From the NCBI GenBank assembly GCA_027075325.1, contig JALTBN010000027.1:97481-161480 (forward strand): DNA of 64,000 nt, read 5' to 3'. Within the stretch, counting starts at the first letter, position 1, and every line of letters starts with the position of its first letter. Under the pieces are notes generated by a model. That model was not told the DNA's origin. It saw nothing but the letters and a program-made list of their open reading frames with translations, and did not search any database. Below, one piece after another: positions 1-9,076 of this stretch. The position numbers were made by a program, and so were the translations under genes. Source of the stretch: Thermococcus sp. GTDB lineage: Archaea; Methanobacteriota_B; Thermococci; Thermococcales; Thermococcaceae.

Positions 1-119
1 GCCTGGTACAAAGCTGGCTGTGAATCACTGGTACCGCTCGCGCTGGCAAAGCTTACCCCAGCGGGGACTACAGCCCCCACCAGGATGGCAAGCAGAGTCA
101 GTGCCTTCAGCCACTTCAT
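1..119 (-). CDS. Secreted or cell-envelope protein, N-terminal part only
   Basis: The start ATG at 119 opens a frame that runs off the left edge, giving about 39 residues. It begins MKWLKALTLLAILVGAVVP, a basic N-terminus and a hydrophobic stretch of about 15 residues, followed by small residues (GVSFASASG) that suit a signal peptidase site. What is seen is therefore a signal peptide; the mature function lies outside the window. A purine-rich stretch with GGTGG lies about five bases before the ATG. The 170-base gap upstream carries a 22-bp perfect palindrome, so the gene may be specifically controlled. It could be an S-layer, solute-binding or secreted enzyme gene. Confidence 0.7.
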   Translation of the reverse strand, partial: MKWLKALTLLAILVGAVVPAGVSFASASGTSDSQPALYQ

Positions 120-178
120 GGCAACCACCTCGTCCACTCCTACGAGCTTCGACTATTTTAGGGATTCGATGGAAAAGA

Positions 179-200
179 TGCTGAAACGATCGTTTCAGCA
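179..200. promoter_or_regulatory. 22-bp perfect palindrome upstream of the secreted-protein gene
   Basis: The bases read the same on both strands, with core TGAAACGATCGTTTCA. It lies 60 bases upstream of the ATG at 119 and about 90 bases after the prolidase stop. It may be an operator, or a hairpin in the leader. There is no T-run directly after it on the minus strand, so a terminator is less likely. Confidence 0.55.
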
Positions 201-292
201 ACAATCTGTCTTCAATCCGTTCAGCTTGGCCATTCCGCCGCTTTTAGAATATTCAATCTAAAAAGAAACGGTTATAAACCAGAAAAAGTATC

Positions 293-1369
293 TCAGAGCA
301 CCACAAGCTCTCTGTTGGCCCTCGTCAACCTCTTTCCCCTGCCCTCGTCTAAGATGATATCGTCCTCTATCCTAACGCCGCCGAGGCCCGGAACGTAGAT
401 TCCGGGTTCTATCGTGAAGGTCATGCCGTTTTCGAGAGTAACCTCCCCGTCGGGCCCGATGAACGGCTCCTCGTGGACGTCCAGGCCCAGGCCGTGGCCC
501 GTCCTGTGGGTGAAGTATTCACCGTAGCCGGCCTTTGCTATCGTTTCCCTCGCTGCCCTGTCGATCTCCTTGGCCTTCACCCCCTCTCTGACGGCCCTGT
601 AAGCATTCTCCTGGGCCTCTTTGACGACGTTATACACCTCAACCAGCTTTTCGTTGGGTTGGCCTACCGCTATCGTCCTGGTTATGTCGGAGCAGTAGCC
701 CCCAACCTTTGCACCGTAGTCAAGGATTACCATGTCACCCTCGCGTATCCTCCTGTCTCCGGGGGCATGGTGCGGATTGGCCGCGTTTTCACCGCTCGCC
801 ACTATCGGCTCGAATGAGATGCCGTCTGATAGCTCCCTGATCCTGAGCTCGATTTTAAGCGCAAGCTCCCTCTCGCGCATGCCGAGGATATCCCAGCTTA
901 ATACCTCTTCAAAAACGCGGTCTGCCACCTTGGCGGCGTGCTTCATCATCTCCACTTCTTCACGCTCTTTCCGCATGCGGAGCTCCCGGATCACGGAACT
1001 CAGTGGATAGAGCTCGAAAGCGCGGTTTCCAATGCGCAGGATGTTGATGAGCCAGTCGGCCCTCATGGTGTCCTCGACGAGCAGTCTTCCCCCTGAGAGC
1101 TCCAGCTCCCCGAGGATCCACGCGAGCTTGTGGTAGGGGTTTTCGCCGTCCCTCCAGAAGGTGACGGGGAAGTTCCTGATGACGTTCTCGTAGAGGCTCG
1201 GAGCAAGGAGGTGGTAGCTCCCGTCGGCGTTTACCACCAAAAGGGTGAGCCTCTCACCGGCTTCGTGGACGTGGAGTCCCGTGAGGTAGTAGAAATTGGC
1301 ACTGGGGCTTACGAGTGCACCGTCAAAGCCCCTTTCCCGGATCAGAGAAACAAACTTCCTGATGCGCAA
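293..1369 (-). CDS. pepQ: Xaa-Pro dipeptidase (prolidase), M24B family
   Basis: A cytoplasmic metallopeptidase that splits dipeptides with C-terminal proline, used in peptide catabolism. The 358-residue length fits archaeal prolidase (about 350). The creatinase/prolidase N-domain is followed by the pita-bread catalytic domain, with all five metal ligands visible: the two Asp of VILDYGAKVGGYCSDITRT, the His of GHGLGLDVHEEP, and the Glu residues of TIEPGIYVPG and GGVRIEDDI. The frame opens with GTG at 1378, but that codon has no ribosome site. A GGTGAT lies four bases before an in-frame TTG at 1369, so I prefer the TTG start. The PAP2 gene ends only about 20 bases upstream, so the two are probably cotranscribed. 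Confidence 0.93.
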   Translation of the reverse strand: MRIRKFVSLIRERGFDGALVSPSANFYYLTGLHVHEAGERLTLLVVNADGSYHLLAPSLYENVIRNFPVTFWRDGENPYHKLAWILGELELSGGRLLVEDTMRADWLINILRIGNRAFELYPLSSVIRELRMRKEREEVEMMKHAAKVADRVFEEVLSWDILGMRERELALKIELRIRELSDGISFEPIVASGENAANPHHAPGDRRIREGDMVILDYGAKVGGYCSDITRTIAVGQPNEKLVEVYNVVKEAQENAYRAVREGVKAKEIDRAARETIAKAGYGEYFTHRTGHGLGLDVHEEPFIGPDGEVTLENGMTFTIEPGIYVPGLGGVRIEDDIILDEGRGKRLTRANRELVVL

Positions 1370-1387
1370 GCTGATCACCGCTGTTCG

Positions 1388-2059
1388 TTATCCCAGGGAG
1401 TTAAAAACCTTCCCGGAGTATCCCTCCACCAGCCATCCCAAAAGGATGCCCGAGATGGCATCCCAGACCCAGTGCTCCCCAAGGAGAACCGTCGAGATTG
1501 GAATGAGTGCCACGAGAAAAGCCAGGATCCTGGCGGGAACTTCCTTCCTCCTGGCCAGGGCGAGGAAGCTCACCGTGTCGATGGTGCAGTGGGGAGACGG
1601 AAGAACGAACTGAGGTCTGGCACTCCAGCCGGGCGGGGCGTACCTTCGAGGGAGGTCGGGGTAAACGAGATGGGGCGGAAAAACGTGCGCAACCAGGAAG
1701 ATCGCGCTCAGCACCAAGAACGAGACGAGGTAGTTCCTTGTAGTTCTCTCGGCCTCCGTAGGGCTGGTGTAGAGGAGGTAAGCGATGGTACCAACCATTA
1801 CCCACGTGAAGCCGAGCTTGTAGAGGGCGTCCATTAAGAGGTATAAAACGGAATGACTTTTCGTCCACAGGAGAAGGCCGAGGACAAAGTCATGGGAGGT
1901 CCCGGGAAGCCGGAGGAGGAAGTTCGTATAATTAAAACTCCAGCGGCCGACGGCGGGGTAGGCCAGGCTGTAAACTGTCCAGTAACCATAGGCCGCCAGC
2001 AGTAGAACCACAGAGCGGCTGTTGAAGCTGTGGGGGATGGACAAAGTTTTTGAACCCAT
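1388..2059 (-). CDS. PAP2-superfamily membrane phosphatase
   Basis: An integral membrane protein of about 223 residues with roughly six hydrophobic segments. PAP2 signature parts are visible: LPSPHC (the PSxH motif) near residue 137, then LGEHWVWDAISGILLGW, which carries the GxHxxxD-type catalytic His and Asp. Family members remove phosphate from lipid phosphates such as polyprenyl pyrophosphate or phosphatidate analogues. The likely role here is lipid or lipid-carrier dephosphorylation, with the exact substrate unknown. It could equally be an inositolphosphotransferase-like member. The frame could begin with TTG two codons earlier; the ATG at 2059 follows GGGG..GGAG. Confidence 0.75.
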   Translation of the reverse strand: MGSKTLSIPHSFNSRSVVLLLAAYGYWTVYSLAYPAVGRWSFNYTNFLLRLPGTSHDFVLGLLLWTKSHSVLYLLMDALYKLGFTWVMVGTIAYLLYTSPTEAERTTRNYLVSFLVLSAIFLVAHVFPPHLVYPDLPRRYAPPGWSARPQFVLPSPHCTIDTVSFLALARRKEVPARILAFLVALIPISTVLLGEHWVWDAISGILLGWLVEGYSGKVFNSLG

Positions 2060-2090
2060 CTCCAAGCCCCATAAGTATGAGACCGCAAGA

Positions 2091-2099
2091 TTTATAAAT
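2091..2099 (+). promoter_or_regulatory. TATA box for the tRNA-Asn/tRNA-CAT pair
   Basis: TTTATAAAT preceded by a purine-rich BRE-like CGCAAGA, ending 28 bases before the tRNA-Asn 5' end. This is the expected distance for an archaeal promoter starting at or just before the tRNA. Confidence 0.65.
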
Positions 2100-2127
2100 G
2101 CACCCCGTATTCCCTAAATTGGGTCGT

Positions 2128-2203
2128 GCCGCCGTAGCTTAGTTGGTAGAGCGCCGGACTGTTAATCCGGCGGTCCCCGGTTCGAGTCCGGGCGGCGGCG
2201 CCA
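2128..2203 (+). tRNA. tRNA-Asn (GTT)
   Basis: A full cloverleaf can be folded. The acceptor arms are GCCGCCG and CGGCGGC. The D-arm is followed by a CCGGA/TCCGG anticodon stem with loop CTGTTAA, anticodon GTT at 2161-2163. The T-arm is CCCGG-TTCGAGT-CCGGG. The 3' CCA is encoded at 2201-2203. No intron. It is followed after five bases by the next tRNA, so both probably come from one transcript. Confidence 0.95.
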
Positions 2204-2208
2204 GTCGC

Positions 2209-2286
2209 GGGCCCGTAGCTCAGCCTGGTCAGAGCGCGCGGCTCATAACCGCGTGGTCGGGGGTTCAAAGCCCCCCGGGCCCACCA
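2209..2286 (+). tRNA. tRNA with CAT anticodon (elongator Met or Ile2)
   Basis: The acceptor GGGCCCG pairs with CGGGCCC. The anticodon loop CTCATAA lies in a CGCGG/CCGCG stem, and the T-arm has GGGGG-TTCAAAG-CCCCC. CCA is encoded at 2284-2286. The anticodon stem lacks the three G-C pairs expected of an initiator tRNA. CAT is also the gene-level anticodon of tRNA-Ile2, whose C34 is modified to agmatidine. The GGGCCC acceptor resembles archaeal tRNA-Ile, so Ile2 is a real alternative to elongator Met. Confidence 0.9.
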
Positions 2287-2376
2287 AGGATGCTTTCCTG
2301 GGCAAAGTTTCGCTGGTGAAGCTTTTCTCGAAGGAAACGGAAAGAAAAGATATTTGAACAGGTGAAGAAACCCAAT

Positions 2377-4890
2377 TCAAAAAGTGTAATAATCCACCTC
2401 ACGCTTCCCCCTCTTTGGAACGGCCTTTCTGCTTTCCTCAAAGTTCCTGTAGTACTCGAGCATGTACGGCGTTATGCTCGGCCTGATCTTCTTGAGGGCC
2501 TCCTCAAAGTCTTTCATCGTAACCCTGAGCTTATCAAGGAACTCCTCCTCTGCCCGTTCTTCTTTCACAGAAATCCCACGGACGATGCGCCTGAGGGCAG
2601 TCAGGGCCGCCTCCCGTACCACGGCCTCTATGTCGGCACCGGAGTAGCCTTCGGTCTTCTTCGCCAGCTCCTCGAGACTGACATCCTCCGCCAGCGGAAC
2701 CCTCTTAGTATGCACTTTGAATATCTCCAGCCTGGCCCTCTCATCCGGAGCCGGGACCAGTATCAACCTGTCGAACCTACCAGGCCTGAGCAGGGCAGGA
2801 TCAATAATGTCAGGCCTGTTGGTGGCTCCAATGACTACCACACCACTGTTCCTCTCTATACCGTCCATCTCAGTAAGCAACTGGTTTATGAGAGTATCCA
2901 TATGCCTTGCACCCTCGTATGAGCCCCTGGCGGGTGCTATTGCGTCGATCTCATCGATGAAGATCACGGTCGGAGCCGCTTGGCGAGCCTTCCTGAATAT
3001 CTCCCGCACCCTCTTCTCCGTCTCCCCTACCCACTTGCTGAGCACTTCAGGTCCGCGGATGGCTATGAAGTTTGCCTCGCTCTCGTTGGCAACCGCCTTA
3101 GCTAAGAGGGTCTTACCGGTTCCAGGAGGGCCATAGAGGAGTATCCCCTTCGGGGGAGTGATACCAAGCCTTTCAAAGGCCTTGGGGTACGTGAGCGGCC
3201 ACTCGACGGCTTCTCTGAGTTCTTGCTTGACTTCCTCAAGACCGCCTATATCCTCCCAACGGACGTTTGGAACCTCTATGAGGACTTCCCTGAGTGCCGA
3301 CGGCTCAACCATCTTCCGAGCCTCATAAAAGTCGTCTTCCGTGACGCGAAGCTCCTGGAGAACCTCAGGAGGTATTCTCTCATGCTCCGGGCTTACCCTG
3401 CCCTCCTTAATCAGCCTGCGGAGCACCACCATAGCCGCTTCCCTGGCGAGCGCAGCAAGGTCAGCGCCGACAAAACCATGAGTCTTGTCAGCGATCCTGT
3501 CGAGCATCCTGTCAATGAGCTTGGCCTTGACATCGGAGTATATCTCACCGTACTCCTTGAGGATGCGCTTTATCTCCTCCTCGCTTCCGGCCTGCTTCAC
3601 CTGTGTCTTAAGGCGCATCAGCTTCTCTGAATCGAGAATTCTTGGCCCGATTTCGTCGAGTATACGCAGAACTTCACCCCCATCAAAAGAAGGCTCCAGG
3701 GGCATTCCTCTGGTGTGTATTTGGAGGATTTCTTTTCTACCCTGCTTGTCGGGAACGCCGACTTCAATCTCCCTGTCAAACCTCCCCGGCCTCCTCAAAG
3801 CAGGATCAAGCGCATCAGGCCTGTTCGTGGCGGCTATAACGATAACCTTACCCCTCCCCTGCAGGCCATCCATCAGAGTGAGCAACTGACTGACAACCCT
3901 CTTCTCAACCTCCCCAACTACTTCCTCCCTCTTTGGGGCGATTGCATCAATTTCATCGATGAATATTATGCTGGGTGCGTTCTCCTCAGCCTCTTTGAAG
4001 ATATCCCTGAGCCTCTCCTCGCTCTCGCCGTAGAACTTGCTCATTATCTCCGGCCCGTTGATGGCTATGAAGTGCGCGTTCGCCTCGTTGGCAACCGCCT
4101 TGGCGAGCAGGGTTTTACCGGTTCCTGGCGGACCGTAGAGAAGGACTCCCTTCGGCGGTTCTATTCCAAGGCGCTCAAAGAGCTCCGGGTGCTTGAGCGG
4201 GAGCTCAACCATCTCCCGTATCTTCTGAATCGCGTCCTTGAGACCACCGATGTCCTCATAGGTTACCTCAGGGATACGCTCCTCCTTCACCTCAACCGCC
4301 TGGGGGAGAACCTCGACTTCCGTGTTGTATGATATCTGAACGATTCCCTTGGGGGTAGTATTGACGACGATGAACTTCAGCTCCCCAAAGCCCAAGGGCA
4401 TGGTCTCAAACAGCCCCCGTATCAGGTCGTCAAGGGGTGAACCTCCGTAGTAGCCGGCCTCCCCACGGCTGCTGGCAACGACTATGTCCCCCTTCACAAC
4501 GGGCCTGCCGAGGAGATTCTGCTTGACTATCTCCCCCGGAATCTGGAGGATAACACCCTTCTGGGCCGGTGCGAGGGTTACTTTTTTGGCCTCCTGAACC
4601 TGGGCGCGCCTTATGGTGACGTAGTCACCTATGCTCACTCCCGCGTTCTTCCTTATGTAGCCGTCCATCCTGACTATGTCCAGCCCCCTGTCATCGGGAT
4701 GTGCGTTTGCCACAACTGCCGCGGTCGAGCGTGAACCCTCAAGTTCCACGATATCTCCAGTGCTCACGCCGAGCCTTTTCTGGTAACTCTTATCGAACCT
4801 TACTATCCCCCTTCCCACGTCCACTTTCAGGGCCTCTGCGACCCTGAGTTTTATCTCGTCGACACTCTCTTCTTTTCCTCCGAATATCAT
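2377..4890 (-). CDS. cdc48: Cdc48/p97-type AAA+ ATPase
   Basis: A homohexameric protein unfoldase working in the cytosol, thought to feed substrates to the proteasome. Its 837 residues match the family. An N-terminal double-psi barrel/Cdc48 N-domain (about 1-190) is followed by two AAA domains. Each has a Walker [18 protein letters not shown] (about 248 and 580), a Walker [13 protein letters not shown] or [12 protein letters not shown], and second-region-of-homology arginines ([21 protein letters not shown]). There is no intein in either P-loop, a site sometimes occupied in relatives. The TATA box at 4940-4947 lies before it, and GGGGGGAG sits just ahead of the ATG. It ends facing the tRNA pair. 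Confidence 0.97.
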   Translation of the reverse strand: MIFGGKEESVDEIKLRVAEALKVDVGRGIVRFDKSYQKRLGVSTGDIVELEGSRSTAAVVANAHPDDRGLDIVRMDGYIRKNAGVSIGDYVTIRRAQVQEAKKVTLAPAQKGVILQIPGEIVKQNLLGRPVVKGDIVVASSRGEAGYYGGSPLDDLIRGLFETMPLGFGELKFIVVNTTPKGIVQISYNTEVEVLPQAVEVKEERIPEVTYEDIGGLKDAIQKIREMVELPLKHPELFERLGIEPPKGVLLYGPPGTGKTLLAKAVANEANAHFIAINGPEIMSKFYGESEERLRDIFKEAEENAPSIIFIDEIDAIAPKREEVVGEVEKRVVSQLLTLMDGLQGRGKVIVIAATNRPDALDPALRRPGRFDREIEVGVPDKQGRKEILQIHTRGMPLEPSFDGGEVLRILDEIGPRILDSEKLMRLKTQVKQAGSEEEIKRILKEYGEIYSDVKAKLIDRMLDRIADKTHGFVGADLAALAREAAMVVLRRLIKEGRVSPEHERIPPEVLQELRVTEDDFYEARKMVEPSALREVLIEVPNVRWEDIGGLEEVKQELREAVEWPLTYPKAFERLGITPPKGILLYGPPGTGKTLLAKAVANESEANFIAIRGPEVLSKWVGETEKRVREIFRKARQAAPTVIFIDEIDAIAPARGSYEGARHMDTLINQLLTEMDGIERNSGVVVIGATNRPDIIDPALLRPGRFDRLILVPAPDERARLEIFKVHTKRVPLAEDVSLEELAKKTEGYSGADIEAVVREAALTALRRIVRGISVKEERAEEEFLDKLRVTMKDFEEALKKIRPSITPYMLEYYRNFEESRKAVPKRGKREVDYYTF

Positions 4891-4939
4891 GCATCTCCCC
4901 CCGCTTTTTTCTCACGACGTTATTGTTATGGCGGTAGGG

Positions 4940-4947
4940 TATAAAAT
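4940..4947 (-). promoter_or_regulatory. TATA box of cdc48
   Basis: On the minus strand this reads ATTTTATA, flanked by a BRE-like purine run (GGAGGG). The expected start lies about 25 bases on, leaving a short leader of about 25-30 bases with a ribosome site before the ATG at 4890. It sits just past the stop of the upstream gene, so cdc48 has its own promoter. Confidence 0.55.
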
Positions 4948-4955
4948 CCCTCCGC

Positions 4956-5726
4956 TCACACATCATCGCCCCTTTTCTCACGCTGCCTCCTGATGGCCTC
5001 CTCCAGGGTCATGTTGCCCACGGCCACCTCTCTGGCCAGCCTGGAGGATATGGTGATGTTCCCGCTCAGCTCCCTGCTCCTCCTCTTTATGTCCTCTATC
5101 TCCCTCTTGCTGGGCTCTCTCACTTCGAGAAGCTCACCTATTCTCCGTTCCTTTCCCCTCCGCAGGCCGATGTTTATTGATGCCACTATATCCTGAACCC
5201 CTGGGGAGTCGACGCTTCCCACGCGCGGCGTTGTTCTCGCCTCGTTCACAAGGATAACCGGGTAATCATACCCCAGAACCTCCCCCAGAGCTTTTAGAGT
5301 CAGCGTCCGTTGTCTTCTTGCCCCGTGACCTATCTTTATCTTTGCCCCAGGATAGCGCCGGAGGAGCTCAAGAATCGGCTCAACATCCCTCGGGCCTCTG
5401 AGACGCTGAACCTCCAGAACCCTGTTATCGGCCACAACGCTAACACCGGGCCTCTCCCCCGGGTCTATTGCTATGTAAATCCGGCTGAAGTGCTCCCTCC
5501 CCTCAAGGAGGGAGAGGAGTTCATCTATAAAATCCTCACCGCTGACGGTTACCTTCCTGGGAAAATCCAGGTTCAAGGAAGTTTTCTCATCGGTAACAAC
5601 CACCTCAACGTCGAATGGAATCTCCTCCTCCGGCCGGAGGCTGTAGAAGCCTATACCGTGCCGTTTAAGAACCTTGACCGCGGTGTAATACACCCTCGCG
5701 TCGCCGGTTATGACTGCCACCCTCAT
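4956..5726 (-). CDS. Conserved archaeal protein with RNase H/RuvC-like core, function unknown
   Basis: A 256-residue protein that I do not recognise by name. The central part has a strand followed by IAIDPGERPGVSVVADN (about 89-105), which resembles the Asp-bearing first strand of RuvC/YqgF-type RNase H folds. The later KIKIGHGARRQRTLTLKAL and VILVNEARTTPR recall the second and third acidic strands. The N-terminal 80 residues form a Rossmann-like alpha/beta unit; the C-terminal 70 are basic and helical (KREIEDIKRRSREL), suiting nucleic acid binding. A GGAGG site precedes the ATG. It runs in the same direction as cdc48, but cdc48 has its own TATA. A nuclease acting on RNA or DNA is an inference from fold-like motifs only. 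Confidence 0.8.
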   Translation of the reverse strand: MRVAVITGDARVYYTAVKVLKRHGIGFYSLRPEEEIPFDVEVVVTDEKTSLNLDFPRKVTVSGEDFIDELLSLLEGREHFSRIYIAIDPGERPGVSVVADNRVLEVQRLRGPRDVEPILELLRRYPGAKIKIGHGARRQRTLTLKALGEVLGYDYPVILVNEARTTPRVGSVDSPGVQDIVASINIGLRRGKERRIGELLEVREPSKREIEDIKRRSRELSGNITISSRLAREVAVGNMTLEEAIRRQREKRGDDV

Positions 5727-5809
5727 GTTCTATCCTCCGGCGGCGGATTAAAAACGTTTCCGGACCCGAAGCCTTAAATCCCGAACACCGAAGTTCTACC
5801 GGTGGTATC

Positions 5810-5977
5810 ATGCCTCCGAAGCGCAGGCCCCACAGGGAGGAAGAAGACGAGCTCTACGAAATGGAAGAGTTTGAGGAGCTGGAGGACGACTTCGACTTAG
5901 AGGACGATGACATAACACTGGAAGACGATGACTGGGAAGAACTCGATGATAGTGACTTAGAGGATGAGGTTATCTGA
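5810..5977 (+). CDS. Very small, highly acidic protein (55 aa)
   Basis: A short frame from the ATG at 5810, preceded by GGTGGT at the usual spacing and by a TATA-like CCTTAAATCC about 35 bases earlier. The product starts with a basic tip (MPPKRRPHR); after it, most residues are Asp or Glu, with blocks such as FEELEDDFDLEDDD and WEELDD. No domain is recognised. Such acidic tails may mimic nucleic acid or bind basic proteins, which is inference. It lies in the divergent gap opposite the RNase H-like gene and ends one base before the stop of the convergent gene. Confidence 0.7.
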   Translation: MPPKRRPHREEEDELYEMEEFEELEDDFDLEDDDITLEDDDWEELDDSDLEDEVI

Positions 5978-7069
5978 TTACAGAAGGGAAACTTCGAATT
6001 CCCGCTGAACCTCAACTCCCGCCTCAAAGACCCTCTTTGAGATTTTCCTCATTGATTCATCGCCCTTCCTGTTGGCCTCCTCCAGCAGCTCAAAGGCAGA
6101 GAACTTCAACAGCCGGGCCAGCTTGTAGCGGCTCCCTCCACCGGGCAGCAGCATCTTCTCCGCGAGCTCCTCACTGAAAAATCCCGCTCTTATGGAATCA
6201 AAGAACACGTTCAGCCGGTAGACCGGGTTAAGGACTTTTCCCAGGAACTCAGCAGCCTTCCAGGGCTCTCCCCTGTTCAGGTAAACCATCGCCAGAGCCC
6301 TTCCCGTTTCATTCGCCACTTCCGCCATCTCAAACGCATCCTCTGCCCCGTCTATATCCCCAAGTTCCAGCCTCAACCTGCCAAGTTCGTCCAACAGCAG
6401 GCTCCTCCGGGGCTCCTCAAGCAGACCCGCCCAGTATTCGAGTCCCTCAAAGTCCCCCCTCCCGGCAAGATCCTGAAGGAATCCCCCCAAGTAACCCTTT
6501 TTCACCCCATGGAAGGGCTCAACAGGGGGCTTGGGAGGGCCCGCTTTCCGGGGCTTGTTCTCCTGGATTATCCCGCTCTTTACCTCCCCCTTCATGCGAA
6601 GGAGCTCCGCCCCCGGCATCAGTTTCCCGTCCTTGAATATCAGACCAGCGGGGAGGGGCTTCAGCTGTTCCAGATCCCTCTCGTCGAGGCCAAGCTCACC
6701 AAGACTTATCCCAGCGCTTCCCTTCTCCACTATGACCTTCGCCAGAACGTCAGCAACACTTTTCAGTGCCTTCTTCCGGAGGAAATCGCTTTTAATGCTC
6801 CTGGCTGCCCCTATGGCCAGTTTAAAAATCCCGGCCCTTGAAAGAAGGTAAGAGAGGTTTTTAAAAACCTCGTCGTGGAGAGATTCCGTCCTTATCCTCC
6901 CAGCTATCTCCAGAGCTTTCTCAGGCGAACGGGTAACGTAAGCCTCAACGATCCACCGAAAGGCGTAGTCCCGCCAGTAGTTATCTTTTATGCCCTCCGC
7001 CGCGCTAAGGGCCCCTTCAAGGTCGCCCTTTGAGAGGAGTTCCTTCACCTGGATGAGACGTACGTCCAT
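5978..7069 (-). CDS. Helical-repeat (TPR-like) protein, function unknown
   Basis: A 363-residue, mostly helical protein. Repeats of the type LLSKGDLEGALSAAEGIKDNYWRDYAFRWIV (split over about 11-42) and AGIFKLAIGAARSI recur in the N-terminal and C-terminal halves, as in TPR or Sel1-like solenoids. They are joined by a proline-rich linker (KAGPPKPPVEPFHG, about 180-195). No catalytic motif is seen. It starts two bases after the stop of uridine phosphorylase, with GAGGGG before its ATG, so they form an operon. A scaffold or adaptor role is a guess from the fold. Confidence 0.75.
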   Translation of the reverse strand: MDVRLIQVKELLSKGDLEGALSAAEGIKDNYWRDYAFRWIVEAYVTRSPEKALEIAGRIRTESLHDEVFKNLSYLLSRAGIFKLAIGAARSIKSDFLRKKALKSVADVLAKVIVEKGSAGISLGELGLDERDLEQLKPLPAGLIFKDGKLMPGAELLRMKGEVKSGIIQENKPRKAGPPKPPVEPFHGVKKGYLGGFLQDLAGRGDFEGLEYWAGLLEEPRRSLLLDELGRLRLELGDIDGAEDAFEMAEVANETGRALAMVYLNRGEPWKAAEFLGKVLNPVYRLNVFFDSIRAGFFSEELAEKMLLPGGGSRYKLARLLKFSAFELLEEANRKGDESMRKISKRVFEAGVEVQREFEVSLL

Positions 7070-7070
7070 A

Positions 7071-7904
7071 TCAACCCCTCAGCCCTGGGAACCAGACCTT
7101 CTTTCCGGCTTTCTCCTTCTCCTCGTCCCACTCGTGGAGTATCTTAACCGCTTCGCTCGCGACCATCGCGGCCTCTTTCTCGCCCTTCTTGCCGAACTCG
7201 TTGGTGACCCTGTTGGCGAAGACCGAGCAGACGCAGCCGGCCCTCAGTTTGTAGATGTTGGCCAAAGTGTAGAGGGTAGCAGCTTCCATCTCGAAGTTCG
7301 TAACGTTGGCCTGCCTGAGGTCGTCGAGAAGGTTCCTCGCGAAGCTTGGGAAGTAGTTGTTTAAGCCGGGCCTCCCCTGCCCGAGGTAGAAGCTGTCGGT
7401 TGAGGCCGTTATGCCGAGGTGGTAGGGTATTCCAAGGGTTTCGGCCGCCTCGATGAGGGCTAAGGTTACCTCGAGGTCAGCGGAGGCAGGGTATTCAACG
7501 CGGACGTACTGCTTTGACGTCCCCTCGAGTCTAACGGCCGCTTTGGCTATGATGAGGTCTCCTATCTCCATCCCGAGCTGTATCGCACCGGTCGAGCCGA
7601 CGCGGATGAAGGTGTCTGCTCCAATGGCAGCAAGCTCCTCAATCGCTATCGCCGTCGAGGGGCCGCCTATTCCCGTGGAGGTAACGCTTATTGGAACGCC
7701 CTTGTACTTTCCGGTGTGCGTCCTGTACTCGCGATGGAAGGCTATCTCCCTTGCCTCGTCCCAGAGGGAGCTTATCTTTGGTACTCTCTCCGGGTCCCCT
7801 GGCAGGAGAACGTACCTTGAAACGTCGCCTGGCTTGCAGGCTATGTGGTACTGGTAGCCCTCCTCAGTCTGGGGCCTCTCGGCCGAAACGAACTTCTCTC
7901 CCAT
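7071..7904 (-). CDS. udp: Uridine phosphorylase
   Basis: A cytosolic nucleoside phosphorylase that converts uridine and phosphate to uracil and ribose-1-phosphate in pyrimidine salvage. Its 277 residues belong to the PNP/UDP family. The phosphate-binding LLPGDPERV (about 35), the ribose-binding SVTSTGIGGPSTAIAIEEL, IRVGSTGAI, and the base-pocket NFEMEAATLYTLA (about 200) are in order. The frame opens with GTG at 7913, but GGTGG sits in ideal position for the ATG at 7904, which I use. The helical-repeat gene follows immediately. The threonine-synthase-like gene diverges upstream. Confidence 0.9.
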   Translation of the reverse strand: MGEKFVSAERPQTEEGYQYHIACKPGDVSRYVLLPGDPERVPKISSLWDEAREIAFHREYRTHTGKYKGVPISVTSTGIGGPSTAIAIEELAAIGADTFIRVGSTGAIQLGMEIGDLIIAKAAVRLEGTSKQYVRVEYPASADLEVTLALIEAAETLGIPYHLGITASTDSFYLGQGRPGLNNYFPSFARNLLDDLRQANVTNFEMEAATLYTLANIYKLRAGCVCSVFANRVTNEFGKKGEKEAAMVASEAVKILHEWDEEKEKAGKKVWFPGLRG

Positions 7905-7976
7905 GACAACCACCTTTTTATGCTCCTGTGCACTATAGTCGGCGTTGGAGCTAAAAAAGCCTTTGGGGCTGAAAGC

Positions 7977-9041
7977 ATGCTCAGGTGTACGCGGTGCGGC
8001 AAGGCCTATCCCGAGACCTTCAGGCTGAGGTGCGACTGCGGTGGAACGCTCCTCGTGGAGAGGGAGTACTACGACTTCTTCGGGAGCCTCCTACCCTATC
8101 TCGACATGAGGCGCTATCTCAGCTTCCTTCCAATCGGCGGGAACTACCTTCCTCCCGCTGTCCCTGCGATAACCCCTACGACATCGCTCCAGATCGGCCC
8201 GGTCTTCGGTCTCTTCAAGCTGGAGTACCTCCAGCCCAGCGGCTCCTTCAAGGACCGGGGAAGCTTTGTCACGGTCGCGAAGCTCATGGAGGAGGGCATT
8301 ACGGAGGTCGTCATCGACAGCTCCGGAAACGCCGCTCTGAGCATGGCCCTCTACTCCCTGCCGGCGGGCATAAGGGTTCACGCCTTCGTCTCCTACGATG
8401 CGATGCAGGAAAAGCTCTCGCTCCTCCAGAGGCTCGGTGCGGTTCTCCATTTCGTGGACGGGGACAGGATGACTGTTCACGAGAGGGCCGAGGAGTTCGC
8501 CGAGAGGGAGGGATTAACCTACGTCTCCCACTGGCTCAACCCCTACTTCCTTGAGGGAACCAAGACGGCCGCCTTTGAGGCCTACGAGCAGGTTGGCCTT
8601 CCCGACTACGTTTTGGCCCCAACGGGAAGTGGAACTCTCTTCCTCGGCCTCTGGAAGGGCTTTAAGGAGCTTGAGAAGATGGGCGAGATAGCGAGGCTTC
8701 CGGTCTTCGTTGCGGTTCAAGCTTCTGGCTACGAGAGCCTCTGCGGGCGTTCGCGCGTGAGGAACAGGCTCGCAGACGGGATAGCGATTCCCAAACCGCC
8801 CCGCCTCGAGGAGATGAAGTCTGCTTTAGATGAGACGAACGGCCTCTGCGTGAGCGTCGACGAACCTGAAACCCGGGGAGCATGGAGCTGGCTGAGAAGG
8901 GCCGGCTTTCTCGTTGAGCCTACCTCCGCAGTGGTCCTCGCGGCGATGTGGAAGCTGGTCGAGACCGGTGAAATACCTGATGGCTCAAAGGTTCTGCTCC
9001 CCCTGACGGGTTCTGGTCTTAAGCTGACCGAAGGGATTTAA
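7977..9041 (+). CDS. Threonine synthase-like PLP enzyme
   Basis: A fold-type II PLP enzyme of 354 residues. An N-terminal zinc-ribbon-like segment ([19 protein letters not shown]) is typical of archaeal and plant-type threonine synthases, which form threonine from O-phosphohomoserine. The PLP lysine is in [10 protein letters not shown] (about 93). [14 protein letters not shown] and [15 protein letters not shown] hold the cofactor phosphate and ring. It is shorter than many threonine synthases (about 390-400) and isolated from other threonine genes, so a related beta-replacement or ammonia-lyase activity is possible. The ATG at 7977 is preferred because the longer frame overlaps the divergent udp gene. 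Confidence 0.75.
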   Translation: MLRCTRCGKAYPETFRLRCDCGGTLLVEREYYDFFGSLLPYLDMRRYLSFLPIGGNYLPPAVPAITPTTSLQIGPVFGLFKLEYLQPSGSFKDRGSFVTVAKLMEEGITEVVIDSSGNAALSMALYSLPAGIRVHAFVSYDAMQEKLSLLQRLGAVLHFVDGDRMTVHERAEEFAEREGLTYVSHWLNPYFLEGTKTAAFEAYEQVGLPDYVLAPTGSGTLFLGLWKGFKELEKMGEIARLPVFVAVQASGYESLCGRSRVRNRLADGIAIPKPPRLEEMKSALDETNGLCVSVDEPETRGAWSWLRRAGFLVEPTSAVVLAAMWKLVETGEIPDGSKVLLPLTGSGLKLTEGI

Positions 9042-9076
9042 ACTTTGACGTCGATTACCTTGCGGAGGTGAGGGAA

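Noticed and set aside
2377..4890. Intein in Cdc48, Hef, SMC or ligase
   Set aside because: The P-loops and other conserved sites read without interruption and protein lengths match families.
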